In this document: piece after piece, positions 9,166 through 20,395 of the stretch
Layout of the letters: each line of letters begins with the position of its first letter
How positions within the stretch are numbered: the first letter of the stretch is position 1
Assembly: GCF_001238275.1 (NCBI RefSeq)
Contig: NZ_LGTB01000051.1
Coordinates: forward strand, 1-62,283
Reading direction: 5' to 3'
Source: Bradyrhizobium viridifuturi
GTDB taxonomy: Bacteria; Pseudomonadota; Alphaproteobacteria; Rhizobiales; Xanthobacteraceae
Length of the DNA: 62,283 nucleotides
Notes under the pieces: generated by a model
Databases searched by the model: none
What the model was told of the DNA's origin: nothing
What the model saw: the letters and a program-made list of their open reading frames with translations, nothing else
Made by a program: the position numbers and the translations under genes

Positions 9166-9197
9166 GGTCCCGGAAGCGCAGGCTTCCGGGACCTCTC
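9166..9197 (+). terminator. Hairpin between binding protein and permease (attenuator or partial terminator)
   Basis: GGTCCCGGAAG at 9166-9176 pairs perfectly with CTTCCGGGACC at 9183-9193 around a 6-base loop, an 11-bp stem, followed by TCTCGTTTT. It lies 16 bp after the binding-protein stop and 60 bp before the permease. This is the usual way an ABC operon makes more binding protein than membrane subunits, either by partial termination or by protecting the upstream mRNA. Confidence 0.65.
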
Positions 9198-9252
9198 GTT
9201 TTCCGGTCGCGCAAAGCCGCGCGCCACATGTCAAAAGCAGTGAAAGGTAGAG

Positions 9253-10233
9253 ATGCTCGCTTTCACTCTTCGCCGCGTCCTGCAGGCGATCGGCGTCATG
9301 CTCGCCGTAGGCGTCATCGCGTTCGCGATGTTCCGCTTCGCCGGCGATCCGGTGAACCAGATGGTCTCGATCGATACCTCGGCGGCGCAGCGCGCTGAGA
9401 TCCGGCATTCGCTCGGCCTGGACGATCCGGTGCTGGTGCAGTTCGGCCGCTACTTCATCAACGCGCTGCAATTCAAGTTCGGCGTGTCCTACCAGTTCCG
9501 TCTGCCGGTCTCCTCGCTGTTGGCGGAACGCATGCCGGCGACGCTGGAGCTCGCGATCGTCGCCACAATCCTTGCAATGGTGGCCGGCATCCTGATGGGG
9601 GTCTATTCGGCGCTGCGTCGCGACACCATCCTGGCCAGATTATTCCAGGCGATATCGCTGATCGGCATTTCGCTGCCGACCTTCCTGATCGGCATCCTGC
9701 TGATCTATCTGTTCGCGGTGACCCTGGGCTGGCTGCCGTCGTTCGGCCGCGGCGAAGTGGTGAAGCTCGGCTGGTGGTCGACCGGGCTGCTCACGGTCTC
9801 CGGCTGGAAGGCGATCATCATGCCGGCGATCACGCTCGGACTGTTCCAGATGACCCTGATCATGCGGCTGGTGCGCGCCGAGATGCTGGAAGTGCTGCGA
9901 ACCGACTATATCCGCTTCGCCCGCGCCCGCGGCCTGACCACGCGCGCGATCCATTTCGGCCACGCGCTGAAGAACACGCTGGTTCCGGTGATCACCGTGG
10001 CCGGCCTGCAATTTGGCTCGGTTATTGCTTTCTCGATCATCACCGAAACCGTGTTCCAATGGCCAGGCATGGGGCTTCTGTTCGTGCAGGCCGTGCAGAA
10101 CGTCGATATCCCGATCATGGCCGCGTATCTCCTGATGGTCTCGCTGATCTTCGTCACCATCAATCTCGTGGTCGACATCCTCTACACCGTGGTCGATCCG
10201 CGCTTGCGCTCGACCGTCGGCCGCGCGGCGTGA
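9253..10233 (+). CDS. Peptide ABC transporter permease, DppB/OppB type (system 1)
   Basis: Inner-membrane permease of 326 residues. It starts with a membrane segment (RRVLQAIGVMLAVGVIAFAMF), has further hydrophobic segments, and carries the EAA loop that contacts the ATPase around RTDYIRFARARGLTTRAIHFGHALKN. AAAGGTAGAG precedes ATG 9253. Together with the next permease it forms the translocation pore for the substrate delivered by the upstream binding protein. Confidence 0.93.
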   Translation: MLAFTLRRVLQAIGVMLAVGVIAFAMFRFAGDPVNQMVSIDTSAAQRAEIRHSLGLDDPVLVQFGRYFINALQFKFGVSYQFRLPVSSLLAERMPATLELAIVATILAMVAGILMGVYSALRRDTILARLFQAISLIGISLPTFLIGILLIYLFAVTLGWLPSFGRGEVVKLGWWSTGLLTVSGWKAIIMPAITLGLFQMTLIMRLVRAEMLEVLRTDYIRFARARGLTTRAIHFGHALKNTLVPVITVAGLQFGSVIAFSIITETVFQWPGMGLLFVQAVQNVDIPIMAAYLLMVSLIFVTINLVVDILYTVVDPRLRSTVGRAA

Positions 10234-10244
10234 GGGACCAACCG

Positions 10245-11204
10245 ATGTCAGACGCCGTCGTCCCCCATCGCCCGCAAGACCATCAGCCAGCTGCCGGCTG
10301 GTTCAAGCGCGCGCTCGACAGCGACATCTTCTATTCGTTCCGCCGCTCCCGCCTGACGATGGTCGCCGCCGCGATCACGCTGCTGTTCTTCCTGCTGGCC
10401 ATCTTCGCATCCTGGCTCGCGGTACAGAACCCGTTCGATCCGGCGCAGCTGCAGCTGATCAACTCACGGATCGCACCGCTATGGACCGCCGACGGCCAGA
10501 GCCCGTTCCTGCTCGGCACCGACGAGCAAGGCCGCGACGTGCTCTCCGCGATCCTTTTCGGGCTACGCATCTCGCTTGCGGTCGGCCTGGCCGGCGTCAT
10601 CTTCGCGGGCGCGCTCGGCATCGCCCTCGGGCTGGTCGCCGGCTATTTCGGCGGCGCGGTGGACAGCGTGATCATGCGGATCGCCGACGTGCAGCTCACC
10701 TTCCCCGCGATCCTGATCGCGCTCCTCGTCAACGGCGTCGCCAAATCGCTGCTCGGCAACCGGCTCGACGAGATGAACACGCTCGGCGTGTTGATCGTCG
10801 CGATCGGGCTCAGCTTCTGGGTGCAGTATGCGCGCACCGTGCGCGGCTCGGTGATGGTCGAGAAGAACAAGGATTATGTGGCGGCGGCGCAGCTGATCGG
10901 CCTGCCGGCGCCGAAGATCCTGCTGCGCCACGTGCTGCCGAACACGATGGGCCCGATCCTCGTGATCGCCACCATCAACCTCGCGCTTGCCATCATCACC
11001 GAGGCGACGCTGTCGTTCCTCGGCGCCGGCATGCCCGATACCATGCCCTCGCTCGGCACCCTGATCCGGATCGGCAACAACTATCTGTTTGCCGGCGAAT
11101 GGTGGATCGTCGCCTTCCCGGGCATCGCCCTGGCCGGCCTGATCCTCTCAATCAACCTGCTCGGCGACTGGCTGCGCGACGCCCTCAACCCGAAGCTCCG
11201 ATGA
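10245..11204 (+). CDS. Peptide ABC transporter permease, DppC/OppC type (system 1)
   Basis: Second pore subunit, 319 residues. The N-terminal cytosolic arm (MSDAVVPHRPQDHQ) leads into the first membrane segment. The family hallmark LGTDEQGRDVLSAILFGLRISL and the EAA loop (KDYVAAAQLIGLPAPKILLRHVLPN) are clear. ATG 10245 lies 11 bp after the DppB-type stop. Its stop overlaps the start of the first ATPase gene by ATGA, a sign of translational coupling. Confidence 0.92.
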   Translation: MSDAVVPHRPQDHQPAAGWFKRALDSDIFYSFRRSRLTMVAAAITLLFFLLAIFASWLAVQNPFDPAQLQLINSRIAPLWTADGQSPFLLGTDEQGRDVLSAILFGLRISLAVGLAGVIFAGALGIALGLVAGYFGGAVDSVIMRIADVQLTFPAILIALLVNGVAKSLLGNRLDEMNTLGVLIVAIGLSFWVQYARTVRGSVMVEKNKDYVAAAQLIGLPAPKILLRHVLPNTMGPILVIATINLALAIITEATLSFLGAGMPDTMPSLGTLIRIGNNYLFAGEWWIVAFPGIALAGLILSINLLGDWLRDALNPKLR

Positions 11205-12184
11205 CCCAGCCTGTCCTTTCCGTGCGCAATCTCGAGGTGGAATTCGTCACCCGCCGCGCCACCTTGCGCGCCGTCAACGGCGTGTCGTTCGACATCGCCA
11301 AGGGCGAGGTGCTGGGCGTGGTCGGCGAGTCCGGCGCCGGCAAGTCGGTCACCGGCCTTGCGGTGATCGGGCTGATCGATCCGCCCGGCCGCATTTCCGC
11401 CGGCGAGATCGAGCTGTCGGGCAGCCGGATCGACCATCTTCCGCCGGAGGAGATCCGCCGCGTCAGGGGCAAGCGGATCGGCATGATCTTCCAGGATCCG
11501 CTGACCAGCCTCAATCCGCTGTACCGGATCGGCGACCAGATCGTCGAGACGATCCGCACCCACACCAACCTCAGCGAAAGCGCCGCGCGCCGGCGCGCCA
11601 TCGACCTGTTGGCCGAGGTCGGCATCCCCGCACCGGAGAAGCGCATCGACGGCTATCCGCACGAATTCTCCGGCGGCATGCGCCAGCGCGTCGTGATCGC
11701 GCTCGCGATCTGCGCCGAGCCCGAGCTGATCATCGCCGACGAGCCGACCACCGCGCTCGACGTCTCGGTGCAGGCGCAGATCATCGCGCTGATCAAGCGG
11801 CTCGGCCGCGATCACGGCACCGCCGTGATGCTGGTGACCCACGACATGGGCGTGATCGCCGAGACCTGCGACCGCGTCGCGGTGATGTATTCGGGCCGCA
11901 TCGCCGAGATCGGCCCGGTGCAGGAGGTGGTGCGCAACCCGCTGCATCCCTACGCCAAGGGCCTGATGGGCGCGATCCCGACGCTGGCCGGCGAGGACAA
12001 GCGCCTGGTGCAGATCCCCGGCTCGATGCCGCGGCTGTCGGCGATCCCGCCGGGCTGCCCGTTCAACCCGCGCTGCGCGTTTGCCTTCGATCGCTGCCGC
12101 GTCGAACGCCCCGAACCGATCCGGCAAGGCACGCAGTCGGTCGCCTGCCATCTGTTCGAGCCGGCGAAGGAGACCGCGGCATGA
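11201..12184 (+). CDS. Peptide ABC transporter ATP-binding protein, DppD/OppD type (system 1)
   Basis: ATPase of 327 residues that powers import. Walker A is GESGAGKS, the Q-loop FQDPLTSLNP, the signature FSGGMRQR, Walker B LIIADEPTTALDV, followed by the switch His in THDMG. The C-terminal oligopeptide-family extension with the Cys-rich PGCPFNPRC segment is present. It overlaps both the preceding permease and the following ATPase gene by 4 bp each. Confidence 0.93.
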   Translation: MTQPVLSVRNLEVEFVTRRATLRAVNGVSFDIAKGEVLGVVGESGAGKSVTGLAVIGLIDPPGRISAGEIELSGSRIDHLPPEEIRRVRGKRIGMIFQDPLTSLNPLYRIGDQIVETIRTHTNLSESAARRRAIDLLAEVGIPAPEKRIDGYPHEFSGGMRQRVVIALAICAEPELIIADEPTTALDVSVQAQIIALIKRLGRDHGTAVMLVTHDMGVIAETCDRVAVMYSGRIAEIGPVQEVVRNPLHPYAKGLMGAIPTLAGEDKRLVQIPGSMPRLSAIPPGCPFNPRCAFAFDRCRVERPEPIRQGTQSVACHLFEPAKETAA

Positions 12185-13176
12185 GCGGGACACTGATCGA
12201 GGTCAGGAATTTGCGCCGCGTCTTCGATGTCTCGAAGCCATGGCTCAACCGCGTGATCGAGGGCGGCCATCCCGAATTCCTCAAAGCCGTCGACGGCGTC
12301 TCTTTCGACATCAAGCGCGGCGAGACCTTTGCGTTGGTCGGCGAATCCGGCTCCGGCAAGACCACGGTCGCGCGCATGGTCGTCGGCCTGCTGCCGCCGA
12401 GCTCGGGCGAAGTCGTCATCGACGGCGTCTCGATGACCGATCCGCGGCAGGGCCAGGCGCGCCGCCGGCTGCGCCGGCGCATCCAGATGGTTTTCCAGGA
12501 CCCTTATGCGAGCCTCAATCCGCGCTACCGGGTCGCCGCCATCGTCGCCGAGCCGATCCGCGCCTTCGACCTGATTCAGGGCGAGCGCGACATCAAGGCC
12601 CGGGTCGGCGAACTGCTCTCGCTGGTCGGCCTGCACCCCGACGACGGCCAGAAATTCCCGCACGAATTTTCCGGCGGCCAGCGCCAGCGCATCGCGATCG
12701 CCCGCGCGCTGGCCTCCGAAGCCGAGTTCATCGTCTGCGACGAGCCGACCTCGGCGCTCGACGTCTCCGTACAGGCGCAGATCCTCAATCTGATGCGCGA
12801 CCTGCAGGACAAGTTCGGCCTGACCTATCTCTTCATCAGCCACAATCTCGCGGTCGTCCGCCACATGGCGAGCCGGATCGGGGTGATGTATCTCGGCCGC
12901 ATCGTCGAGATCGCCGAGGGCCGGAAACTGTTCGAGAACCCGCGGATGCCCTACACCAGGATGCTGCTCGGCGCGGTGCCGGACCTTGCGATGTCCGGCC
13001 GCCAGCGCATCCCGGTCAAGGGCGAGATTCCCAACCCGATCGATCCGCCGCGGGGCTGCTCGTTCAATCCGCGCTGTCCCCTCGCCTTCGATCTCTGCCG
13101 CGAGAAGACGCCGGAACTGATCGACGGTGTCGCCTGCCACGCCGTCAACAGCCCTGCCGCCGCCGTTCCGGCATGA
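12181..13176 (+). CDS. Peptide ABC transporter ATP-binding protein, DppF/OppF type (system 1)
   Basis: Second ATPase, 331 residues. Walker A GESGSGKT, Q-loop FQDPYASLNP, signature FSGGQRQR, Walker B FIVCDEPTSALDV and switch SHNLAVV are intact, with the C-terminal CSFNPRCPLA segment. Starts in the ATGA overlap with the DppD-type gene. It completes a full five-gene importer (binding protein, two permeases, two ATPases). The next gene, gamma-glutamyltransferase family, begins 107 bp downstream on the same strand. Confidence 0.93.
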   Translation: MSGTLIEVRNLRRVFDVSKPWLNRVIEGGHPEFLKAVDGVSFDIKRGETFALVGESGSGKTTVARMVVGLLPPSSGEVVIDGVSMTDPRQGQARRRLRRRIQMVFQDPYASLNPRYRVAAIVAEPIRAFDLIQGERDIKARVGELLSLVGLHPDDGQKFPHEFSGGQRQRIAIARALASEAEFIVCDEPTSALDVSVQAQILNLMRDLQDKFGLTYLFISHNLAVVRHMASRIGVMYLGRIVEIAEGRKLFENPRMPYTRMLLGAVPDLAMSGRQRIPVKGEIPNPIDPPRGCSFNPRCPLAFDLCREKTPELIDGVACHAVNSPAAAVPA

Positions 13177-13283
13177 TCACGCGGATGGGAGCGGCCATGT
13201 CCACCAAGCGGTTGGCATACCAGCCCGGCTGTGATCAAGTGCGCGCGCAAAAAGCCCAACAAGCCGCCTAACGGTGAATAGCC

Positions 13284-15089
13284 ATGAGCAACGTCAACCC
13301 CGATCCATTCACCACAAGGCCGGAGATCGAAGGCACATTCGGCGTCGTCACCTCGACCCACTGGATCGCGACCGCGGTCGGCATGGCAACGCTGGAAAAA
13401 GGCGGCAACGCATTTGACGCGGGCGTTGCAGCTGCCTTCACGCTGCAAGTCGTCGAGCCGCATCTGAACGGCCCTGGCGGCGACGTCCCGATCATCGTGC
13501 ACGACGTCAAGCGCGGCAAAACCGAAGTGATCTGCGGCCAGGGCCCGGCGCCGGCGAAGGCAACGATTGCGCATTATCGCGGAGAAGGCCTGGAAATGGT
13601 GCCCGGCACCGGCCTGCTGGCCGCCTGCGTGCCCGGCACGTTCGAAACTTGGATGCTGCTGCTGCGCGATTACGGCACACTGAAGCTGCGCGACGTGCTG
13701 GAGCCCGCGATCGGCTATGCGCGTGACGGCCATCCGCTGGTCGAGCGCGCCTCCGCCACCATCAAGACCGTCGAGCAGCTGTTCCGGAAATACTGGACCA
13801 CATCGGCCGACGTCTATCTGCCGAACGGCGAGGTGCCGAAGCCCGGCACGCTCTTCACCAACAAGAAGCTCGCGGAAACTTACACACGCATCCTCACGGA
13901 GGCGGAGAGCGCCGGCGGTGACCGCGTGGCGCAGATCGAGCGCGCCCGGCAGGCCTGGTCGAAGGGCTTCGTCGCCGAGGCGATCGACAAATTCTGCCGC
14001 ACCCAGGAGGTGATGGACGTCTCCGGCTCGCCGCATCGCGGCGTGCTCTCGGCCGACGACATGGCACGCTGGCAGCCGACCATCGAGGCGCCGCTGACCT
14101 ATGATTACGGCCGTTACACCGTGCAGAAGTGCGGCGTCTGGAGCCAGGGTCCGGTGATGTTGCAGCAGCTCGCGCTGTTGAAGGGCTTTGAGCTTGACGG
14201 GCTCGACCCCGCCGGCCCCGACTTCATCCATTTGCAGATCGAAGCCGCCAAGCTCGCCTATGCCGATCGCGAGACGTTCTATGGCGACCCCAAGTTCACC
14301 GATATCCCGATCGAGACGCTGCTGTCCGATGCCTATAACAACGAGCGGCGCAAACTGATCTCGAAGGACAAGGCTTCGCTCGACTTCCGCCCCGGCTCGG
14401 TCACAGGTTTCGGCGGCGTCGTGAAGCTGCGACACGCCGAAGGGCATCGCGAAGCGGTCGGCGCCATGGGCGCCGGCGAGCCGACCGTCGGCCGGTTCGG
14501 CGAGGTGCGCGGCGACACCGTGCATTTCGACATCGTCGACAAGGCCGGCAACATGATCTCGGCGACGCCGTCCGGCGGCTGGCTGCAATCCTCGCCTGTG
14601 ATTCCGGAGATCGGCTTCTGCCTCGGCAGCCGCGCCCAGATGTTCTGGCTGGAAGAAAACCACCCGGCCTCGCTCGCGCCGGGCAAGCGGCCGCGCACCA
14701 CGCTGTCGCCGACCATGGCGCTGCGCGATGGCGAGCCGTATCTCTCCTGGGGCTCGCCGGGCGGCGACCAGCAGGACCAGTGGATCACGCAATTCTTCCT
14801 GCGCCACGTCCATGCAAAGCTGAATCTGCAGGAGGCGATCGACGCGCCGGCCTGGCACTCCGAGCATTTCCCGATCTCGTTCTGGCCGCGCACCTCGCGC
14901 CCCGGCGTGCTGGTGCTGGAAAACCGCGTGCCGAAATCGACCATCGACGAATTGAAACGCCGCGGCCACGTGGTGGAGATTGGACCGGATTGGTCGGAAG
15001 GCCGCCTCACCGCGGCATCGAAGGTCGGCCCCCGCCGCCGCGCCGCCGCCAACCCGCGCGGCATGCAGGGTTACGCCGCAGGCCGCTAG
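13284..15089 (+). CDS. Gamma-glutamyltransferase family Ntn-hydrolase
   Basis: 601-residue protein of the gamma-glutamyltransferase family, synthesised as a precursor that self-cleaves before a catalytic Thr. The candidate is Thr412 in GDTVHFDIVD, matching the TTHxSVVD-type cleavage site, and the small subunit then has the glycine-rich SWGSPGGDQQ. No signal peptide is visible (MSNVNPDPFTTRPEIEG), unlike periplasmic GGT, so it probably acts in the cytosol on imported substrate. Relatives include GGT, cephalosporin acylases and oxamate amidohydrolase (HpxW), so the exact substrate is open. It lies between two peptide importers and 9 bp before a DUF1028 gene, suggesting hydrolysis of gamma-glutamyl or similar amide compounds. 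Confidence 0.9.
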   Translation: MSNVNPDPFTTRPEIEGTFGVVTSTHWIATAVGMATLEKGGNAFDAGVAAAFTLQVVEPHLNGPGGDVPIIVHDVKRGKTEVICGQGPAPAKATIAHYRGEGLEMVPGTGLLAACVPGTFETWMLLLRDYGTLKLRDVLEPAIGYARDGHPLVERASATIKTVEQLFRKYWTTSADVYLPNGEVPKPGTLFTNKKLAETYTRILTEAESAGGDRVAQIERARQAWSKGFVAEAIDKFCRTQEVMDVSGSPHRGVLSADDMARWQPTIEAPLTYDYGRYTVQKCGVWSQGPVMLQQLALLKGFELDGLDPAGPDFIHLQIEAAKLAYADRETFYGDPKFTDIPIETLLSDAYNNERRKLISKDKASLDFRPGSVTGFGGVVKLRHAEGHREAVGAMGAGEPTVGRFGEVRGDTVHFDIVDKAGNMISATPSGGWLQSSPVIPEIGFCLGSRAQMFWLEENHPASLAPGKRPRTTLSPTMALRDGEPYLSWGSPGGDQQDQWITQFFLRHVHAKLNLQEAIDAPAWHSEHFPISFWPRTSRPGVLVLENRVPKSTIDELKRRGHVVEIGPDWSEGRLTAASKVGPRRRAAANPRGMQGYAAGR

Positions 15090-15098
15090 AGGTTTCGG

Positions 15099-15805
15099 AT
15101 GACCTGGTCGATTATCGCCCGCGACAGCGCCACCGGCCAGCTCGGCATCGCCGTCGCGACGCGGTTCTTCGCGGTCGGCGCGCTCGTGCCGCACATTGCA
15201 CCCGGGATCGGCGCCATCGCGACGCAGGCGCTGGTCAATCCCTATTACGGCATCGATGGCCTCGCGCTGCTGCGCGAGGGAAAGAACCCGCATGACATGA
15301 TCGCGGCGCTGCTCGCGCCCGACGGCGGCCGCGAGAGCCGGCAGGTGCATGTCATCGATGCCAAGGGCCGCATCGCCGCGCATTCCGGCAAGGATTGCGT
15401 CGACTGGTTCGGCCAGATCGCCGGCGACGGCTTTTCGATCGCGGGCAACATGCTGGCCGGGCCCGCGGTGCTCGACGAGACCGCGCGCGTCTATGCCGCG
15501 AATGAAGCGCTTCCGTTCGCGGAACGGCTGATCAAGGCGATGTTCGCCGGCGAGGCGGCCGGCGGCGACAAGCGCGGCAAGCAGTCGGCGGCGCTCCTGA
15601 TCCACGGCACCGAGGAATGGCCGTTGCTCGACCTGCGGGTCGACGACCACACCGATCCCCTGCGCGAGCTCGAACGTTTGGAAGCGGTTAGCCGCGAACA
15701 TTGGGTGCCGTTCCGGACCTTCATGCCGACCCGCGGCAATCCTGCCGGAACCAGCGACCGCGCGGCGATCAACGCCGCAATCGCCGCGGCATCCACGAGC
15801 CGCGA

Positions 15806-15809
<4 letters not shown>
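15099..15809 (+). CDS. DUF1028 family protein (putative Ntn-hydrolase)
   Basis: Protein of 236 residues in DUF1028. The conserved opening MTWSIIARDSATGQLGIAVA is present, with VGALVPHIAPGIGAIATQA next and the GNMLAGPAVL motif in the middle. The family is of unknown reaction and is related in fold to Ntn hydrolases; Thr2, exposed after Met removal, would suit an N-terminal nucleophile, but that is inference. The gene follows the GGT-family gene by 9 bp and overlaps the next ATPase gene by 4 bp, so it belongs to the peptide import operon. Confidence 0.88.
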
Positions 15810-17874
<2,065 letters not shown>

Positions 17875-17907
17875 GGGAACAAAGTCGCAGGGAATAAGGG
17901 GTTGGCG

Positions 17908-19418
17908 ATGAGATTTTGGCGCTTGGCGGTCCTGATGGCAGCCTCGTGACCTGGTGCGGAACGAGCGCGCGTGCCGAGACGACGCTTCGCATCGGGCTCG
18001 CCGAAGACCCCGACATCCTCGATCCTTCAGTTGGACGTACCTATGTCGGCCGCATCGTCTTTTCGGCCTTCTGCGACAAGCTGTTCGACATTGACGAGAA
18101 GCTGAACATCGTTCCGCAGCTCGCGCTGTCCTACGAGAATTCGGCCGACGGCAAGGAGATGACGATCAAGCTCCGGCCGGGCGTCAAGTTCCACGACGGT
18201 GAACCATTCGACGCCGAAGCCGCCAAATTCTCGCTGGAGCGCCACCTCACGCTGCCGACCTCGTTTCGCAAACCGGAATTGGCCGCGCTCGACCATGTCG
18301 ACGTCGTCGATCCCCTGACCATCAAGCTGGTGCTCAAGACGCCCTACTCGCCGCTGATCGCCCAGTTGACCGACCGCGCCGGCATGATGGTATCGCCGAA
18401 GGCCGTGAAGGAAGCAGGCGACAAATTCGGCCTGCATCCGGTCTGCGCCGGACCCTACAAGTTCGTCGAACGCGTGCAGCAGGACCGCATGGTGTTCGAG
18501 AAATTCCAGGACTACTGGAACAAGGACAACGTCTTCATCGATCGCATCGTGTTCCTTCCGATCGTCGATGCCACGGTGCGGCTCGCCAACCTCAAATCCG
18601 GCGGGCTAGATCTGATCGAGCGCGTGCTCGCCACCGACATCAAGGACGTGCGCGCCGACAAGCGGCTCGTGCTGTCCACTGCACCTGAACTCGGCTATCT
18701 CGGCCTCACCATCAACATCGGCAACGACAAGAACAAGGGGCCACTCAGCCAATCGGAAAAAGTGCGCCAGGCGCTCGATCTGTCGATTGACCGCGAGGCG
18801 CTCAACCAGGTCGTCTTCAACGGCGAGTTCACGCCGGGCAATCAATGGGTCAGCCCGACGCATCCCTACTATCAGAAGGCGTTTCCGGTTCGGGGACGCG
18901 ACGTTGCCAAGGCTAAGGCACTGCTGAAGGAGGCCGGTGTCACGCTGCCCGTCGCCATCGACTACATGGTCCCCAAAGGGGCCGAGAACGAAGCCGTGGC
19001 CCAGGTCGTGCAGTCGATGGCGGCCGAGGCGGGCTTTGACATCAAGATCCGTGTGGTCGAATTCGCAACGACGTTCAAGCAGGCCCAGGCCGGCGAATTT
19101 CAGGTATTCCAGATCAACTGGAGCGGCCGGATCGATCCTGACGGCAATTCCTATGTCTTCCTGCATACCAAGGCGCCGCAGAACGACGGCGGCTATTCCA
19201 ACGCGGAAGCGGACAAGTTGATGGAAGATGCGCGGCTGATCAACGATCCCGCCCAGCGCAAGGCGATCTACGAGAAGATGACCAAGATCGTACTCAATGA
19301 CGAGCCGATCATCTATCTCTATCACCGCACGCTGCTGATTGCACACTCCACCAAGGTCGAGGGATACCGGCAGATGCCGGATGGATTGGTGCGCGTGGTC
19401 GGGCTGAAATTGAAATGA
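17908..19418 (+). CDS. Peptide ABC transporter substrate-binding protein, system 2 (frameshift in signal peptide)
   Basis: Family 5 binding protein. The mature part begins about AETTLRIGLAEDPDILDPS and includes MTIKLRPGVKFHDGEPFDAEAAKF. The best start is ATG 17908, which opens a signal peptide MRFWRLAVLMAAS but then meets TGA at 17947. The mature frame runs on as VTWCGTSARAETT. One extra G at 17946 (TCGGTG) joins the two into a 503-residue protein with a normal signal peptide. Read without correction, translation could begin at TTG 17916, giving 500 residues with a poor leader. I regard the sequence as having lost one base here. It serves the second importer with the flanking ATPases and permeases. 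Confidence 0.85.
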
Positions 19419-19449
19419 TCGCCGCGGCGCAGGATACGCGGGGCCGACG

Positions 19450-20391
19450 ATGCTGAACTTCCTCGCCAAGCGGCTGGCTCAGCTCGTCCCGACGCTGTTC
19501 TTCGTCTCGCTCCTGATCTTCTCGCTGCAACATTTGCTGCCCGGCGATCCGGCGCTGGTGATGGCCGGCGAGGAGCGCGATCCGGCCGTGATCGCGCAAA
19601 TCCGCGCCCAGTACCATCTCGATCAACCGATTCCGGTGCAATACGCCTATTGGATCAAGGGCGTGCTCGTGGGCGACTTCGGCGAATCGCTGCGCAACAA
19701 GATGCCGGTGCTCGCCCTGATCGCACAGAAATTGCCGGTGACGATGCAGATCGCCGGCATGGCCATCGTCATCGCATTCCTGATCGGGATCCCCGCCGGC
19801 ATCCTCTCCGCAGTGAAGAAGGGCACCGCCTGGGATTACGGCGCCAACCTGTTCGCGCTGTGGGGCATCTCGACGCCGAATTTCTGGCTTGGCATCATGC
19901 TGATCTTCCTGTTCTCCGTTGAGCTCGGCTGGCTGCCGGCCTCCGGCTACGTGCCGCTCGCCGAGAACTGGCGCGCCAGCCTCGCGGCCTCGATCATGCC
20001 GGCCTTCGTGCTCGGCAATGCGATCGCCGCGATCCTGATGCGGCACACACGAAGCGCCATGTTGCAGGTGTTGGAGAGTGACTATGTCCGCACCGCGCGT
20101 GCCAAGGGCCTGTCCGAGCGCACCGTGATCCTCAAGCATGCGATGCGCAACGCCCTGACGCCGATCATCACGCTCGGCGCGCTCGAGCTCGGCACCTTGC
20201 TGTCGGGCGCGGTGCTCACCGAGCAGATCTTCTCGATCCCGGGCTTCGGCAAGCTGATCGTCGACGCCGTGTTCAACCGCGACTATGCCGTCGTGCAGGG
20301 CGTGGTGCTGACCACGGCGACGATCTACATCACGCTCAACCTGATCGCCGACATCGCCTACATCCTGGTCAACCCGCGGCTGAGGGGCTGA
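19450..20391 (+). CDS. Peptide ABC transporter permease, DppB/OppB type (system 2)
   Basis: Permease of 313 residues. The first membrane segment follows MLNFLAKRLAQLVPTLFFVSLLIF; the EAA loop is ESDYVRTARAKGLSERTVILKHAMRN; conserved AVLTEQIFSIPGFGKLIVDAV lies near the C-terminus. It starts 31 bp after the binding-protein stop and ends 4 bp before the second permease. Confidence 0.92.
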   Translation: MLNFLAKRLAQLVPTLFFVSLLIFSLQHLLPGDPALVMAGEERDPAVIAQIRAQYHLDQPIPVQYAYWIKGVLVGDFGESLRNKMPVLALIAQKLPVTMQIAGMAIVIAFLIGIPAGILSAVKKGTAWDYGANLFALWGISTPNFWLGIMLIFLFSVELGWLPASGYVPLAENWRASLAASIMPAFVLGNAIAAILMRHTRSAMLQVLESDYVRTARAKGLSERTVILKHAMRNALTPIITLGALELGTLLSGAVLTEQIFSIPGFGKLIVDAVFNRDYAVVQGVVLTTATIYITLNLIADIAYILVNPRLRG

Positions 20392-20395
20392 CCGG

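Noticed and set aside
12951..15701. A 916-codon minus-strand frame opposite the GGT-family and DUF1028 genes
   Set aside because: It is antisense to two genes with recognisable domains, and its composition is that of an antisense shadow.
17916..17990. TTG 17916 as the true start of the second peptide-binding protein
   Set aside because: It gives MALGGPDGSLVTWCG, which is not a signal peptide, whereas ATG 17908 opens a good one that needs only one restored base.
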